Below, in pieces: positions 43,301-55,300 of a DNA stretch of 64,000 bases. The DNA is from Lycocorax pyrrhopterus obiensis (taxonomy: Eukaryota; Chordata; Aves; Passeriformes; Paradisaeidae): contig JACSVZ010000015.1 of assembly GCA_014706295.1 (NCBI GenBank), positions 55,115,535-55,179,534 of the forward strand, read 5' to 3'. Within the stretch, counting starts at the first letter, position 1, and each line of letters begins with the position of its first letter. Made by a program: the position numbers and the translations under genes. The notes beneath the pieces are model-generated. The model saw only the letters and a program-made list of their open reading frames with translations. It ran no database searches and had not been told where the DNA came from.

Positions 43301-46300
43301 CCATCTCCAGAATATCCCTTCAGGCAATTACATACTGCCTACAAGGCAAAATCAGAAAACATGCACACATTGAAAAATGCTTGAATTTTTTTTCAGCACA
43401 CATATACACAGGTTTTTTTTTTTTTCCAGATAATTTCATGGTGATATGATCTGCAATTTATTAAGCTAAAAGTAGTCATATCTCCCACAGTAGTTTCTTG
43501 GCCAGTATGAGCAACCATAAACTGAGATTGGGAAGTAACAATTTTCAATAGGCTCTATCTGCCTTTTCCTTGCCTATCCATCTCTGGTCTCCTCTCCGCT
43601 GTCCTGGTCATTTGAAATGACCCCTCTGACATCTGCACATTATTTTCTTCCTAATTTGTTTCCCCCATGTTTTTTGCATAGATTGGTATTCCCCTCTCAT
43701 CCCTTTCCTTCCCCTGCTTTTTTAAAGTGATGAAATGTACCTTCAAAACACACCTGGAATTGTGTCCTGATGTTACTGGCAACTTCCCATGCAATGGAAA
43801 TGCATCTGACACTTTGCCCTGGTTACTTTATTTTGCACTTGCAGTTATCATGAAGATGACAAGTAGTTGCAAAGAAATGAATTGTATTTTCCATTTCACT
43901 GCTTAATGGTTCTCAATTTAGAATTTACATTTAATATGTAGGAATATGAAAATTCAATGAGATTTCTGCTGTAGAAATAAAACTGGGAGGTAGTCTAATA
44001 GCAGTGTTTTTGTACCTCCTGGACGAGTGAGAGCCCTACAGAAAGCAGGTGCCTTTCCCTCCTATAAATTTGCCTTTGCAGTGCTGGGATTTTGTAGTGG
44101 AGGTTGTTATTACTCTGATGTTGTTATTACTCTGATGTTAATCACATTCTCACAGGTAAGGAAGAATAAACAGGTCGTAGCTACTACTTCTATCCCCAGT
44201 GAGGGTGTATGGAAGAAAATAGCCATCACCTGTCTTGTCCAGAGGGAGGGGGAAGGGGTTGAGTGACTCTGTCCTCCCACCAGAAATGTGCTGACTTGTA
44301 AAGGACAGTGAAGGCAGAGTTATTTGCTTGGACTGGCAAAAAGGGCTCTTGTCCTTTCTGTCCCTGAACAACTGGAAGGCAGGAGGTGGCTTTTACTGCT
44401 GCTTTCTGTTTCCTGCCTTGGTCCTGAAGAAATACCATTGTGTAGTGCTCACTGGAGGATTACAGTCCTGCCAACAGCCAACATGAAACCACAGGAAGAT
44501 GAAAAGAAGTGCAACAAGCAGGGAGTTCAGCTTCTTTGCAAACTGTTAGAAAAATAAAATCACTAATCTATGTTGCTCGATTGTCCTGACTGATTTGCTT
44601 CTCCTTTTCCCCCTTTTTCTTTGGAGAGTATGTGGTACCTCTGTGTGGGAGAAGAGATCAGCAGAGGAGTGAGTGGATGCGGGAATGCTGTAACCCCTAT
44701 GCAAGAGCTATGATTTAGGCCATTTTGTTTCCTTGTGAATACATTTGAGCTGTGTGGGGAGAAGGGCTAGTCTAAAATGGAATTTTTCCATGGACAGTTT
44801 CTATAAAAATAAAAAATACATCATCTAGCAATACTTTCAAACTGACAGGTTTTCACATCAAAACCTCCCAGGAGGGAGAAAAACGACCACTTGAAATAGC
44901 AAAACACTGCTTTCCTCTGCAGTTTTGGATTTCTTTCACTTAAATTGATTTTTTTTCCAATTTTGTCTGCCCTCCCCCTCAAATGCCTTTTTGAGGGAAG
45001 CATACACTTTTCAAAATTGTTATGAAATTCACTTTTCTACTTAAAAACAAAGTTGACATGGGGAAATCTTTCTTTGCCCATAGGAAACACTTGACTAGGC
45101 CTATTTTTCTTCACTAACAAAGTACTCACTTGATTGGGTCCAGTCTGTGTGCATTCTGCATTTCTATCACATCCACCGTTGTTCACCGGACAAGGGTTGA
45201 TTTCTTTATAAAACAGAAACAGTGTAATAAAGAGAGAGTAATTCTGAAAACCCAAGGAGGAAGAAGTTAGAGTAAAGCATACCAGGAGTTCAGATTTATG
45301 ACAGAATTCATTCCCTCAGCTATGTAGTACCTCAGTCTAGGACTTCAGTTGTCTTGGTGAATGCTAAAGCCCTGCCAGCAGCATTTCTGAAACCAAACCT
45401 GGGGAGGTATGGTACGGTATCTAAAAGTCTCACTTTGTGATGGTCAGAGGAGTGTGTGTGTTTCAGGCTGCTGAAGATGGACTTATCCTTGCTAGAGGTA
45501 GATGTTGTTTGATAAGATTGTTCTTTGCTGCTGCAGGTGTGTGGTTTGCCAAATAGTACCAGCCATGTGGCAGGAAGAGATGCCTTTGGCATTGGGGATA
45601 TGCTATCAGCAAGCTGCACTCCTGGGTCAGAGTGGAAGAAGGACCCATCCCCCTGCAGGAAAACTGTCTCCTGTGCTTTTCCTCTGTGGGATATGTGGGA
45701 CAGGGCCAGTGCTTACCAATGCAGACGATCCCATCTCCGGTGTACCCGGGGCTGCAGACACAGGCTCTATTTCCCGGTGTTGTTCTCCTGCACTCTGCCT
45801 TGGGAGAACAGCCCCCGTTGCTGCTCTGACAGGCATCAATAGCTGAGCAGGGGCAACAGCAGAGATTAAACCAATGTGCTGGACTGGCTTCTCATGATAA
45901 CCTGTCTCCATCTTTTAAAGGGTTTTACTAAAGTTTTCAGAACACAGAACCTTTCTGAATTAAGAGGCCACAGACTTCATTAGTGCCAGATATTTAATAC
46001 CTATTATTGTTTCAAGAGGGAAAGCTGAGTGGATGTTTCTAGTCTGGAATGTTAGAGTTCATCCAGACTGATTTTCAGTAACTTTCCATTTTCCCATTCT
46101 GTCCATTTCAACAAAACACCAAAAAAGGGATGTTTGTGTTCTTCTCTAGTTTAAATGGCCACTTAAGCATTCACTGAGCTTGACATTTTCTGCAAACAGA
46201 TCATATAACTTCTCTTGCAGGAGGTCTAGAGCATAATGCCACCTAGCCCTCCTGTGGCAGAAAGTTCTGCTTCTTATTCAGGTGGATACTCATCCTGTTT

Positions 46301-49300
46301 CTCCAACTCCAGATGAGCTGGATGCTCACAACTTGAGAACAGGGAGGGAGCCTTGTCTGGTCTTCAGTGTGACTCAAATCAGCCTGAACATTACTTTAAT
46401 TTTTGTTTCAAATTACCCTAAATTGCTGTTTCAGTGATGTCAGATGAGGAAGTTGATTTTTTTCTGTGCCTAATTTTGCCCAGGAATCCTCTATAGGAGA
46501 ACAAGGGTGAGTGCAGAGTCACTATGGGTGACCTGTGTCACCCAGCTCTTCCTGCACCTGGGGAATTGCCCCCCCCCCAGTAGATCAAAATGGATTTGGC
46601 AGTCTTGTGTCAGAAGAGAAAATGAAAGCAGGCAGAGTAAGAGTGGCAAAATCTGGGATCAGGACACTGCAAGCCATCGTAAGTAAGTAGAAAAATGGGC
46701 TTCTGTTCTGAAAAGCATTAGTGTTTTAATCAGTAAAGAATTAAGAAAAAATTACAATTAATTATGATTATTGTAGCTGGAAGTAGTCTATTTTGGATAA
46801 CCCAGATTCTTGGAGGAACATCTAGGATAAGGTGCTATTGCCCCTTTCTGAGGGTCTCTTAAATCTCTCCAGTCTAAAGAAATGGATTTTACCACACCGG
46901 GAATCTGAGCAAGTTCAGAAAGCTGGGGAAATGGCAGAGCTACCCAGCTTCCAATAGCTGGAAGTGTTATTGTACCCTGAATTGGCCTCTCTTTGCTGGG
47001 CTTTGTGGGAAAGGGAGTAAAAGTCACAAACCAGGTTTCATTACTCTGCAAACAATGGGGCTGGGGCTGTGCACGGCATGTTCCCTTTTCTCTGGTCTCC
47101 CTCAGCACAATGCCTCACAACTTGGAGATTTGGAGCCCTTTGTTCGCTATGAATCCACACCTGTTGGGCTGCTATTTGTTTTGAGGAAACTGGCAACAAT
47201 TCCTGTTTTTTAACTGCTGCACGGGGAAGTGCTCATCTCTCACCAACTCTACTGTGACCAGAGAGTGCTTCAAGCACGCTTCTTTGGTTTATTTTTTCTT
47301 TTTTTCTTTTTTTTCAAAAGGGAAGAAACAAAGTTCACTTGCCTGTGCAGAATGTCCCGTTCCCCTGAAACCCAGCTGCACACTTGCAATAGGCAGTGCC
47401 ATTTGATAGGAGAAGGCAGCTAATGAAATAAAAGGAGGGAGGCAACATTTAAAAGAGAGGAAAAAACCTGGTCAGGTCTTTTGTACAACCCTTGTTTTTG
47501 TGAGTTGTTCTGAAGGTAATGTTGCACAGAAATAACAAGGCATTTAACCATACAGTAAGAGGTAGCTAAAACCATAAAAATGGACCTAGCTGGACCAAGC
47601 TTTTCAAATGTGTTTTGGATGTATTATTTTAGCCATTAGAATTCCATGCTTTGGTCTTTAAGTATCTCATTTTTTTTTTTTGTGCGGAACTCCAGAATTT
47701 GCATGTCTACTCATCCAAAGAGCCGTGCACAATTTTTGTTTGTGCACACCCAATTTATGGAGGGATGCAGCCAGCACAGTTTATTATTCCCCCCTACTCC
47801 TGCTATGCCTGCACCTATCCTCACACCTACAGGTGTATATCAGTGGATGAAAAATACACAAGAGAAGAACAATCTGCTTCTGTCAGAAACACAGTCTTGA
47901 TTCCAGAGTGTGTGGGGTCCCCATGAGCAAATCTGAGAGTGTAGTTTTGCCAAAAAGCCTGGTAAAATATTGCTACTGTGAACTGAAGGTCACAAACACA
48001 TGGAGGAGAGAATGACCTACATCTGGGAAAAAGGGGGTTTGCCCCTCTGATTTCTCAGATCCTACAGAAGAGCTCTTACTGAAAATGTGGAGTCTTTTTA
48101 GCCACCTCTCTTTGTTTTTTTGAAATGTCTTGGCTAGTGTAAATCTTGCTGTCTGGTCAGTGGTGAGGGGACAGATGCACTTCAGTAAATGGCTCAGTGG
48201 GGCTCACTTGCTCCTTTGAAAACTAGTTAGTGTCCCAATACTGGTGCTGGACTGGTAAGAGCATTTTTCTTTTGTTGTTTTTTTGTATATTTTGATGTGA
48301 AGAGGAGAGCTTTGAACTTTTTGTCCTCATCACCATCTACATTAGATTTCCATTGCTCCTTATCTCTGTCAGATATGGTGCTGAGAAGTCATGAGCAAGG
48401 TGGTCTATGATTTTTGCCTTGCAAGAGATCCCCTTTTCCTCCCCTCTCCTCTAAATAAGTACATTTCATACATACTTAGCACTGGTGTGGCATGAGGCGT
48501 TACACGCATCGTCTTTGATTTCTGCAAGTGGAAAAAAATTGAAGTAGGGATCAGAACCTTTTGGGTCAATATCCTTCTAGGTTCAGAGCCTCTTGTTCCT
48601 ATCATATGGAGCTGGAGTCTGAGTTTCTGCATCAGGCAACTGTGCTCTCAGTCTCTGTAGAGACTCCATCTGTAGAGTCTGTATAGATCAGTGGATACCA
48701 CTGAAATTCACTTGGAAGAGTTGTGTCATATATAAGGAAAACATTTCACCTGTTGTCATTTATCTGTATTTACTCTGGTGAATCTTGCATACTATTATTT
48801 TAGCCATTAGAATTCCATGCTTTGGTCTTTAAGTATCCCATTTTTAATATATTTTTATATGAATTATATAAGGGTAGGTTTTCTAAAGGAAATGAAATTT
48901 TGCTCAGATGCAGTTACTACAGCAATCCTCTTACAAAACTCTGCTTATTACTAATTATTTCCCTGGGAAAATTTAAAACTCATCTTGAATGTTATTATTA
49001 ATGTGTTTGTAACGTGTTTTTACTTTATATTACAGGTAGGGTTTTGAAATAGTTACTGAATACATTTTAATTATGTCTAAATAGAATATAATTTGATTGG
49101 ATATAGGAGCTGTATTAAGCCAGCACAAAATGATTTATTTGCTAATTATTTTTTATCACATTAGCAAGAACATAATTTAATATCTGGTGTTGTATAGCTA
49201 AATCAACTTATTGAAGCACTTGAGAGGCTTTTGATGTCAGGGTCAAAATGTCCTGGGTAATCCTGCTCTGGAAAACATATAGCTTTAATAAATGGGATAT

Positions 49301-52300
49301 TCTTTTGGGACAGATAGAGGGTGACACGGGTAGAGAATTAGCTAAGTAAGCGTTTCAGTATCATGAGCAGTATCTCAGCTGTCTCTCTAGTAACACAGTA
49401 ATTAATTGCCATAGCACAGGAATGTGACCCATATTTCACTGCATGGGGGAAGCTGCACTGGGCTCTGATCCTGGCTGTAGTTCTGTCATTTTCTGAAATG
49501 CTCACTTTTTACCTCAGAACAAAAAGGCAGGACACTCACCAGTCTCACACGTCACTCCTCTCCAGCCAACGTCACATTCACAGGAGCCGTCCCCAGCGAT
49601 CCCGCTGCTGCATTTCCCGTGGACACAAGTGCACACTGTGGAAGGGATGGGGGAAGCCGCTGTCCCTGGCAGCGTAGCAGTGTGTGCAGCAAGGACAGCA
49701 GGGGTGGCCCAGGCATCACCTGCTGATGGCATCTTCTGCTCTAGGCTGTTTCATTGCTTTCTCTTGTGCTTTTTGGTTTCTAATTACACAATAACTCTAA
49801 ATTCAAGCTATCCTTGTCTTCCCTCTATTCCCAAATACAGGGTCTGAAACTGTATTTTAATGGGAAAGAATCAGTGAAAAATAGCAGTGCTAAAGAGGAT
49901 TGGTCTTGCTGGATTCTTTTCTAAGTCTGTAGCGTGCCAGAGTAGAAGACACTGTCTCCAGCCAAGGGATGAGAGCGCAAACACCATTATGGGGAAAGAA
50001 AAGGGGTTAATGATGTTTTTTAAGACTGGCCTATTACCCTGAAATTGCTGTTCCTTTCTAGAACCTAGAGTGGACGTGGTTAGAAGATAGAAGGGGAGGG
50101 TTTGTACGCCTGACAAGGCGAGCAAAGCTCCTGTTGTGTGGTTTGGGGGCGCTCAGTACCTTGGTCACAGGTGGGGCCGTATTTGCCCTGGCTGCAGCTC
50201 TCACAGGCCGTGCCCGCAAACCCCTCCTCGCACTGGCAGGTGCCCGTGCCGTTGATGCCATCCAGGCACACGCCGTTCCCGAAGCAGGCGTTCCCGGCTT
50301 TTCCCGGGCAGGGCTGGCACTGCTGGCCGAAGAACCCCGCGCAGCACTCCCTGGTCTGGAAACCCAGAAATGCTGTGCTGAGGGTCAGGGTGGCAAGCAG
50401 GGTGAACGAGAGATCTGGATTTTCACAAGGGCTTGTAGTGATAGGACAAGGGGGAATGGCTTCAAGCTGAAAGGGGCTAGGTTTAGTTAGGTACGAGGAA
50501 GAAATTCTTTTCTGTGAGGGTGGTGAGACACTGGCACAGGAGGTCCAGGGAAATTATGGATGCTCCATCCCTGGAAGTGTTCAAGGCCAGATTGGATTGG
50601 GCTTTGAGCAATCCAATGGTCTAGGGGACGATGTCCCCGGGCACGGCAGAGGGGTGGGAATGCTGATATTTAAGGTCCCTTCCAACCCAAACTAGTCTTT
50701 GATTCAGTGATTTTTAGCAGTACATCAGCTCTGCTGGTCTGTGATCGCACTCCTCAATATGCCAGGACACAGGCTGCCACCCCAAGTCCTCGGTGGGACT
50801 CAGGTGCCCTTCATCACTCAGGGAAAGGTGGACAGAACTTCTAGGGACGAACATAGGTTTACCCTTCCCAAGCCTGTGCTTCCCTCTGCACCGTGTCAGC
50901 TCCCCGCCCTCCCTGTGCTGCAGCTATCATTGCTCTTTAACCTTTCAGCCTCTGCTGTGTCCAGAATAAAGGCCAATAAACATATTGTCAGGAACTGCTT
51001 TAACATGCTGTATGAGCTTAGTGGGAATTGTGAGGAGGGTGAAGCTCAGGGAAGGGGGTTCCTGGTCACCACTATAGAAATTTACCCCAATAGAAAGAGT
51101 GAACTCACAATGATGGTTTTAGCACACTTGGGCCGGCACCCGATCTGGATGGTGTACAGTCTCATGCGGTTTTCTGTGAGGACACAGTACTTCTTCTCCC
51201 CTGGCTGAGCAAATATTGGAGAAACAGATGCACTTCTGTATAATATTGATCAGCTACTTTCAAGTGTGTTAAAAAATGGGACGTTAAATTTATGCATGCT
51301 GCACACTGACTCACACATTCACAATTAAAATGAAGGAAATACTTATAGAAATAAAAATGTATTAGCTAAATAATTTCTAGTGAACATATGAGCAGTTTAA
51401 CTCAGTGTCTTGTGGTGTTCTAAAGATGTCTAAAATTGCCTTCGCTCAGAACTGAACAGATTCTATTCAGAAGTTTTGCAAACTTTTTTTTTTTCATTTT
51501 TCACATTTTCTGATCTTTCTGATTCTTCTTGGAAAACTGAGTTATGAAGTTCTGCAAAAACAGCTTTTGAAACATTATCTTCCAGGTCTGAACACAGTTG
51601 GGAAAGGTTATTTGCTGAAGAAAGCTTTTGATCTCAGTACACCCTTGTGAGGAGATTGAGACAAGCATCCATCCAGCTGTTCATTGTAAAGGAAATGTTA
51701 GTGATTTTGAGTTTTACCCACGAGGACTTAAATTTGGTTTTGCCAGTCAAGTATTTTGAGGAGGTGGATGGGACTTGATCTGCTTTGGAATACCATTACT
51801 GGCATAATCCATTAAAAATAATAAATAATAAAGGAAAATACACTTATGTAATCCCAGTGGAGGAGGTTTCACAGATAAGTTAGGTACCAAGAAACTCTAA
51901 ATATCTGCAGTTCTCATCTGTTGGATCTGGGAATCCAAAGTATCTATAATTTCCAAGTCTCCTTGTGACCATAACTCACAGCATATTGCTGGGGAGGGAT
52001 TGAGTTTGCCCTTCTGTACATCTCTGGTTTGAAGGGCTCAAAGTTGATCCTGTAATTCCTTCTGGAGCAGGCACACTCCAGACCACATTTAACTCCCTTA
52101 AGTTTTGCATGGTAGAGGTAAACTTTGCAGTTTGAGGAGTCTTTAGTTGTCCCAGTGCATATGAGAAACTGGCCTTGAAAGATAATTTTATCTCTAAGCT
52201 GCCCTTCTGCTACCCGGATCCCAGGTAGATTTAAAAAAAAAAAATCTCTAAGGTCAGGGTGGATTGAGTCTATTAACTATAAGCAATATAAGTAGCAGGC

Positions 52301-55300
52301 TGAAGTAAATACTGTATGTTTTGTTGAAACTGAGGCAATTATGTTAAAAACAGGATTCAATGCATCTATAGTCAGTTTTGATATAAAAAAATCAACAACC
52401 CTAGCATTAATGAAAAAACACTTACTATTTCTTTTGTTCCTGGGGGACAACTTGATGGTTGTGAACAAATTCTGCACTTCTCCTTAAGCAACAGAGATGA
52501 GAGGTAGTTAACAGACTGTATAGAGCTGCAGGCAGGTTGTTTCATAGAAAAAACATGATTTCCTGGCATATTTCTAAATCTAGTCCTTGAGGGGCATTAT
52601 CAGGATAACCTATTAGGTAAATATGGTGAGGGAAGCTGTCCTGCTCAGCAAGGAAGGATATCCCTACGAGCAGCTTTGTGGGGACACCCTTCCCCCAAGG
52701 GGAAGAAGGAAAGATCATTTGGTCATTTTTATTTGCTCTTCTAAAGTGATGCTTCCCACGTTATAAACAAGTGGCCTGGCTACAAAGATGTAGAATAGTG
52801 CATTATTATTATTGTTATTATCTGAGTATTAGAGCTCAGGAATTTCTTATTCCTGAGCTACTCTGATTATATTTTATCTAGGCTGTCAGAACACTGATTT
52901 CAGGGCCAAAGCGGTCCGAAGAGATGTTAAAACTCCGGTACGAATATCCTTTGTGGAAGATGTGTGCATTCCTTGCAGGAATAGTAGTAGTATCATGTGT
53001 CCTATACATTTGAGCTGTGTTTGGCTGGAGGTCTCTGTCATGGTTTGACACAGCTAAGCGTCAAGCATATGAAAGGCACAAAGTTAACTCCTGGGCATAG
53101 AGCAGCGATATGGGATACACATCATAAAGTCACCCCAAGACAGTCTCTCTGAGGGGCCTTTAAACATCTATACAAACAGGACCACTTACAATGATCACGG
53201 TGTTATTGAGATCACATCTGTTCTTCTGGATTTCCAGGACCTTTCCCAGCCCATGAATAATTCCTTTGTCTGTGGCAACGTTTGCATAGCTTATAGGAGC
53301 ATCGTTTACATATAGCTGCAAAAGACATGCAATCAGTTAGAGAGCAGCAGAGGTGTCCCACGGCTCTGGGGTAACCTGAGCAGCAGGAGGCGGGAGAAAG
53401 AGAAATGCATAGGGATCACTTAAGGAAAACCAACAAAGGTAGTTAGCATCAGGCACTTGCTCATATTCCAGCTGCTGCGTTTAACTGCTTCACTGCCCTG
53501 GAAGGCATGGGAACAGCATGCCAAAAGGTGGGTTTGCTGTGTCTGGGGCATGAGGGGCTTTGAGGAACCCTCCCAGCAGCTGCTCTTTCAAGGAGGACTT
53601 TGATCAACTCAATGCTACCCCACACTCCCATCGTGCCCTCACCAGCAGCCGTCCTGCTGCAGGTGCCTTTTCAAGGCTCAGCTGTGGGCAGAGCAAAGAG
53701 CAGGGCTGAAACTCTGTGGGTGAGAAGCTTTCTGTCTTCCTTTGCCTATGCCCAGAGGGAGTTCTGGGACAGAGAAGGAGGACCAAGTTCCCTTCCTGGC
53801 CCTGTCTCTTAATTTTGCTGTGCCTGATTTTTCCATGAGTGATATTGAAAGGCAATTAATGTGCTTTGAGCTCCTAGGATTGAAAGTTGACTAAATCCCC
53901 AGAAGATATAATTAACGTTTTATAATTGAGGGCAGGTTTCTAATAGCCCTTGGAAGTCAGATTAATGACTGCTTTGGAATGCAGGCTTGCAGTTGCTAGA
54001 GACAGATGTCTAAAATTCAATCTAAATGTGAACAGCACGACTGAAATCAAATTCAATCAAAGATACCTTCAAGGGTGACTTTGAACTGAGCAGGTCTGAG
54101 ACAGGCCTTGCATTTGAGTGACAACTTTCATGCTGTTAAGTCACAGAAGCTAATGAGGGATGCACAGTTCCTTTTGACTGCATGTCAGTTTAAAGTTGAA
54201 GCTGGAGCTGTAAAAAGCAGGAAACCTGTTTCTCCCAGCAAGTGCACACTGCAGTACCTGGCTGTTGTGCAGGAAGAACCCAACCTGGTAGGAGAACCCT
54301 AGCATGGTCTCCCTGTGCATGCCATTGTGCAGGTCGTTCTTCAGGAGCTTCTCATCCAGCACAATGTGATAGCGGATTCGGCCTTCATCCTGCCAACACA
54401 CAATTACATTCAGAGTTATGTAACAGAGCCTAAAAGGTTACTAAGGAAAGCATTTTCCAAAGGGTTTAAGCCAAACATAAATTGCCTGGATTTAAAGAGA
54501 AGCTTCTCCAGTAGGCAGGTATTTAATATTTCCTCCTGTAGAGAGCCTGCATTCTTGTCATAATGAAAATTTTATTAACCATGGAGGGTGAAAGACAACT
54601 GAGCTGGGAGGACCAAGGTTTGCTTGAGCCTGAAACGTCTGTTTCTGTGCATAGGGCTGCCTGATAGATTCAGGGAAAAGTCAGATGACTTTTTAGGCCT
54701 CTGAAATTCATGGGTTCATTTGACATCAAAGGCTGTATATTCATGAGTGCTTTTTTAATCTTTCCATACCCATTCCTTATTCCTTTGGGAATCCCTGAAT
54801 AACCTATAAGGGAATAAACTGTAGGTGAATGTTTAGAGAAATTTTTATATATATATCTATATTTTTATATCTATATATATAATCTTCAAGGTCATCTTCA
54901 TTCAATAAAGACTGAGAGTCATGTCTGTTAATTGAAAAGTTTTCTATGCCTAGTTGGTCAAGTGTATTCGTATTTCATGGAAAAGTGATGAAGTTACTCT
55001 CTATACATCAAAATTTTGTGTGGGCTTCCCAAGGCTTCTGCATTTTGTTCTGAAGCAGGAGACTCCCAGAGCTCTACCTGACTACGAGGAGGAAGCAGAG
55101 GCAGGCTGTGTTGATGAGAGATTGACCAATGTGAGAGAAGCTGGGGCATTTGGAGAGTTTAGGAGCTGCCTAGTCAACAGACAGTGCTGCTGCAACTTTG
55201 CCTTCGCAGTAAAAGGTCCTTGTGGGAAATCCTGTGGCTCACTGTTCCCTTGTTCTGAATATCCAGGCTGCTCCTGGGTCTTCTGCTCCTTCAAAAGTGT

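Noticed and set aside
46567..46577. A C homopolymer as a regulatory or G-quadruplex site
   Set aside because: A single run is present without the four spaced runs a quadruplex needs.
47622..48845. The 53-bp repeats as termini of a miniature retroelement
   Set aside because: The interval contains a conserved STAB2 exon, so it is not an inserted element.
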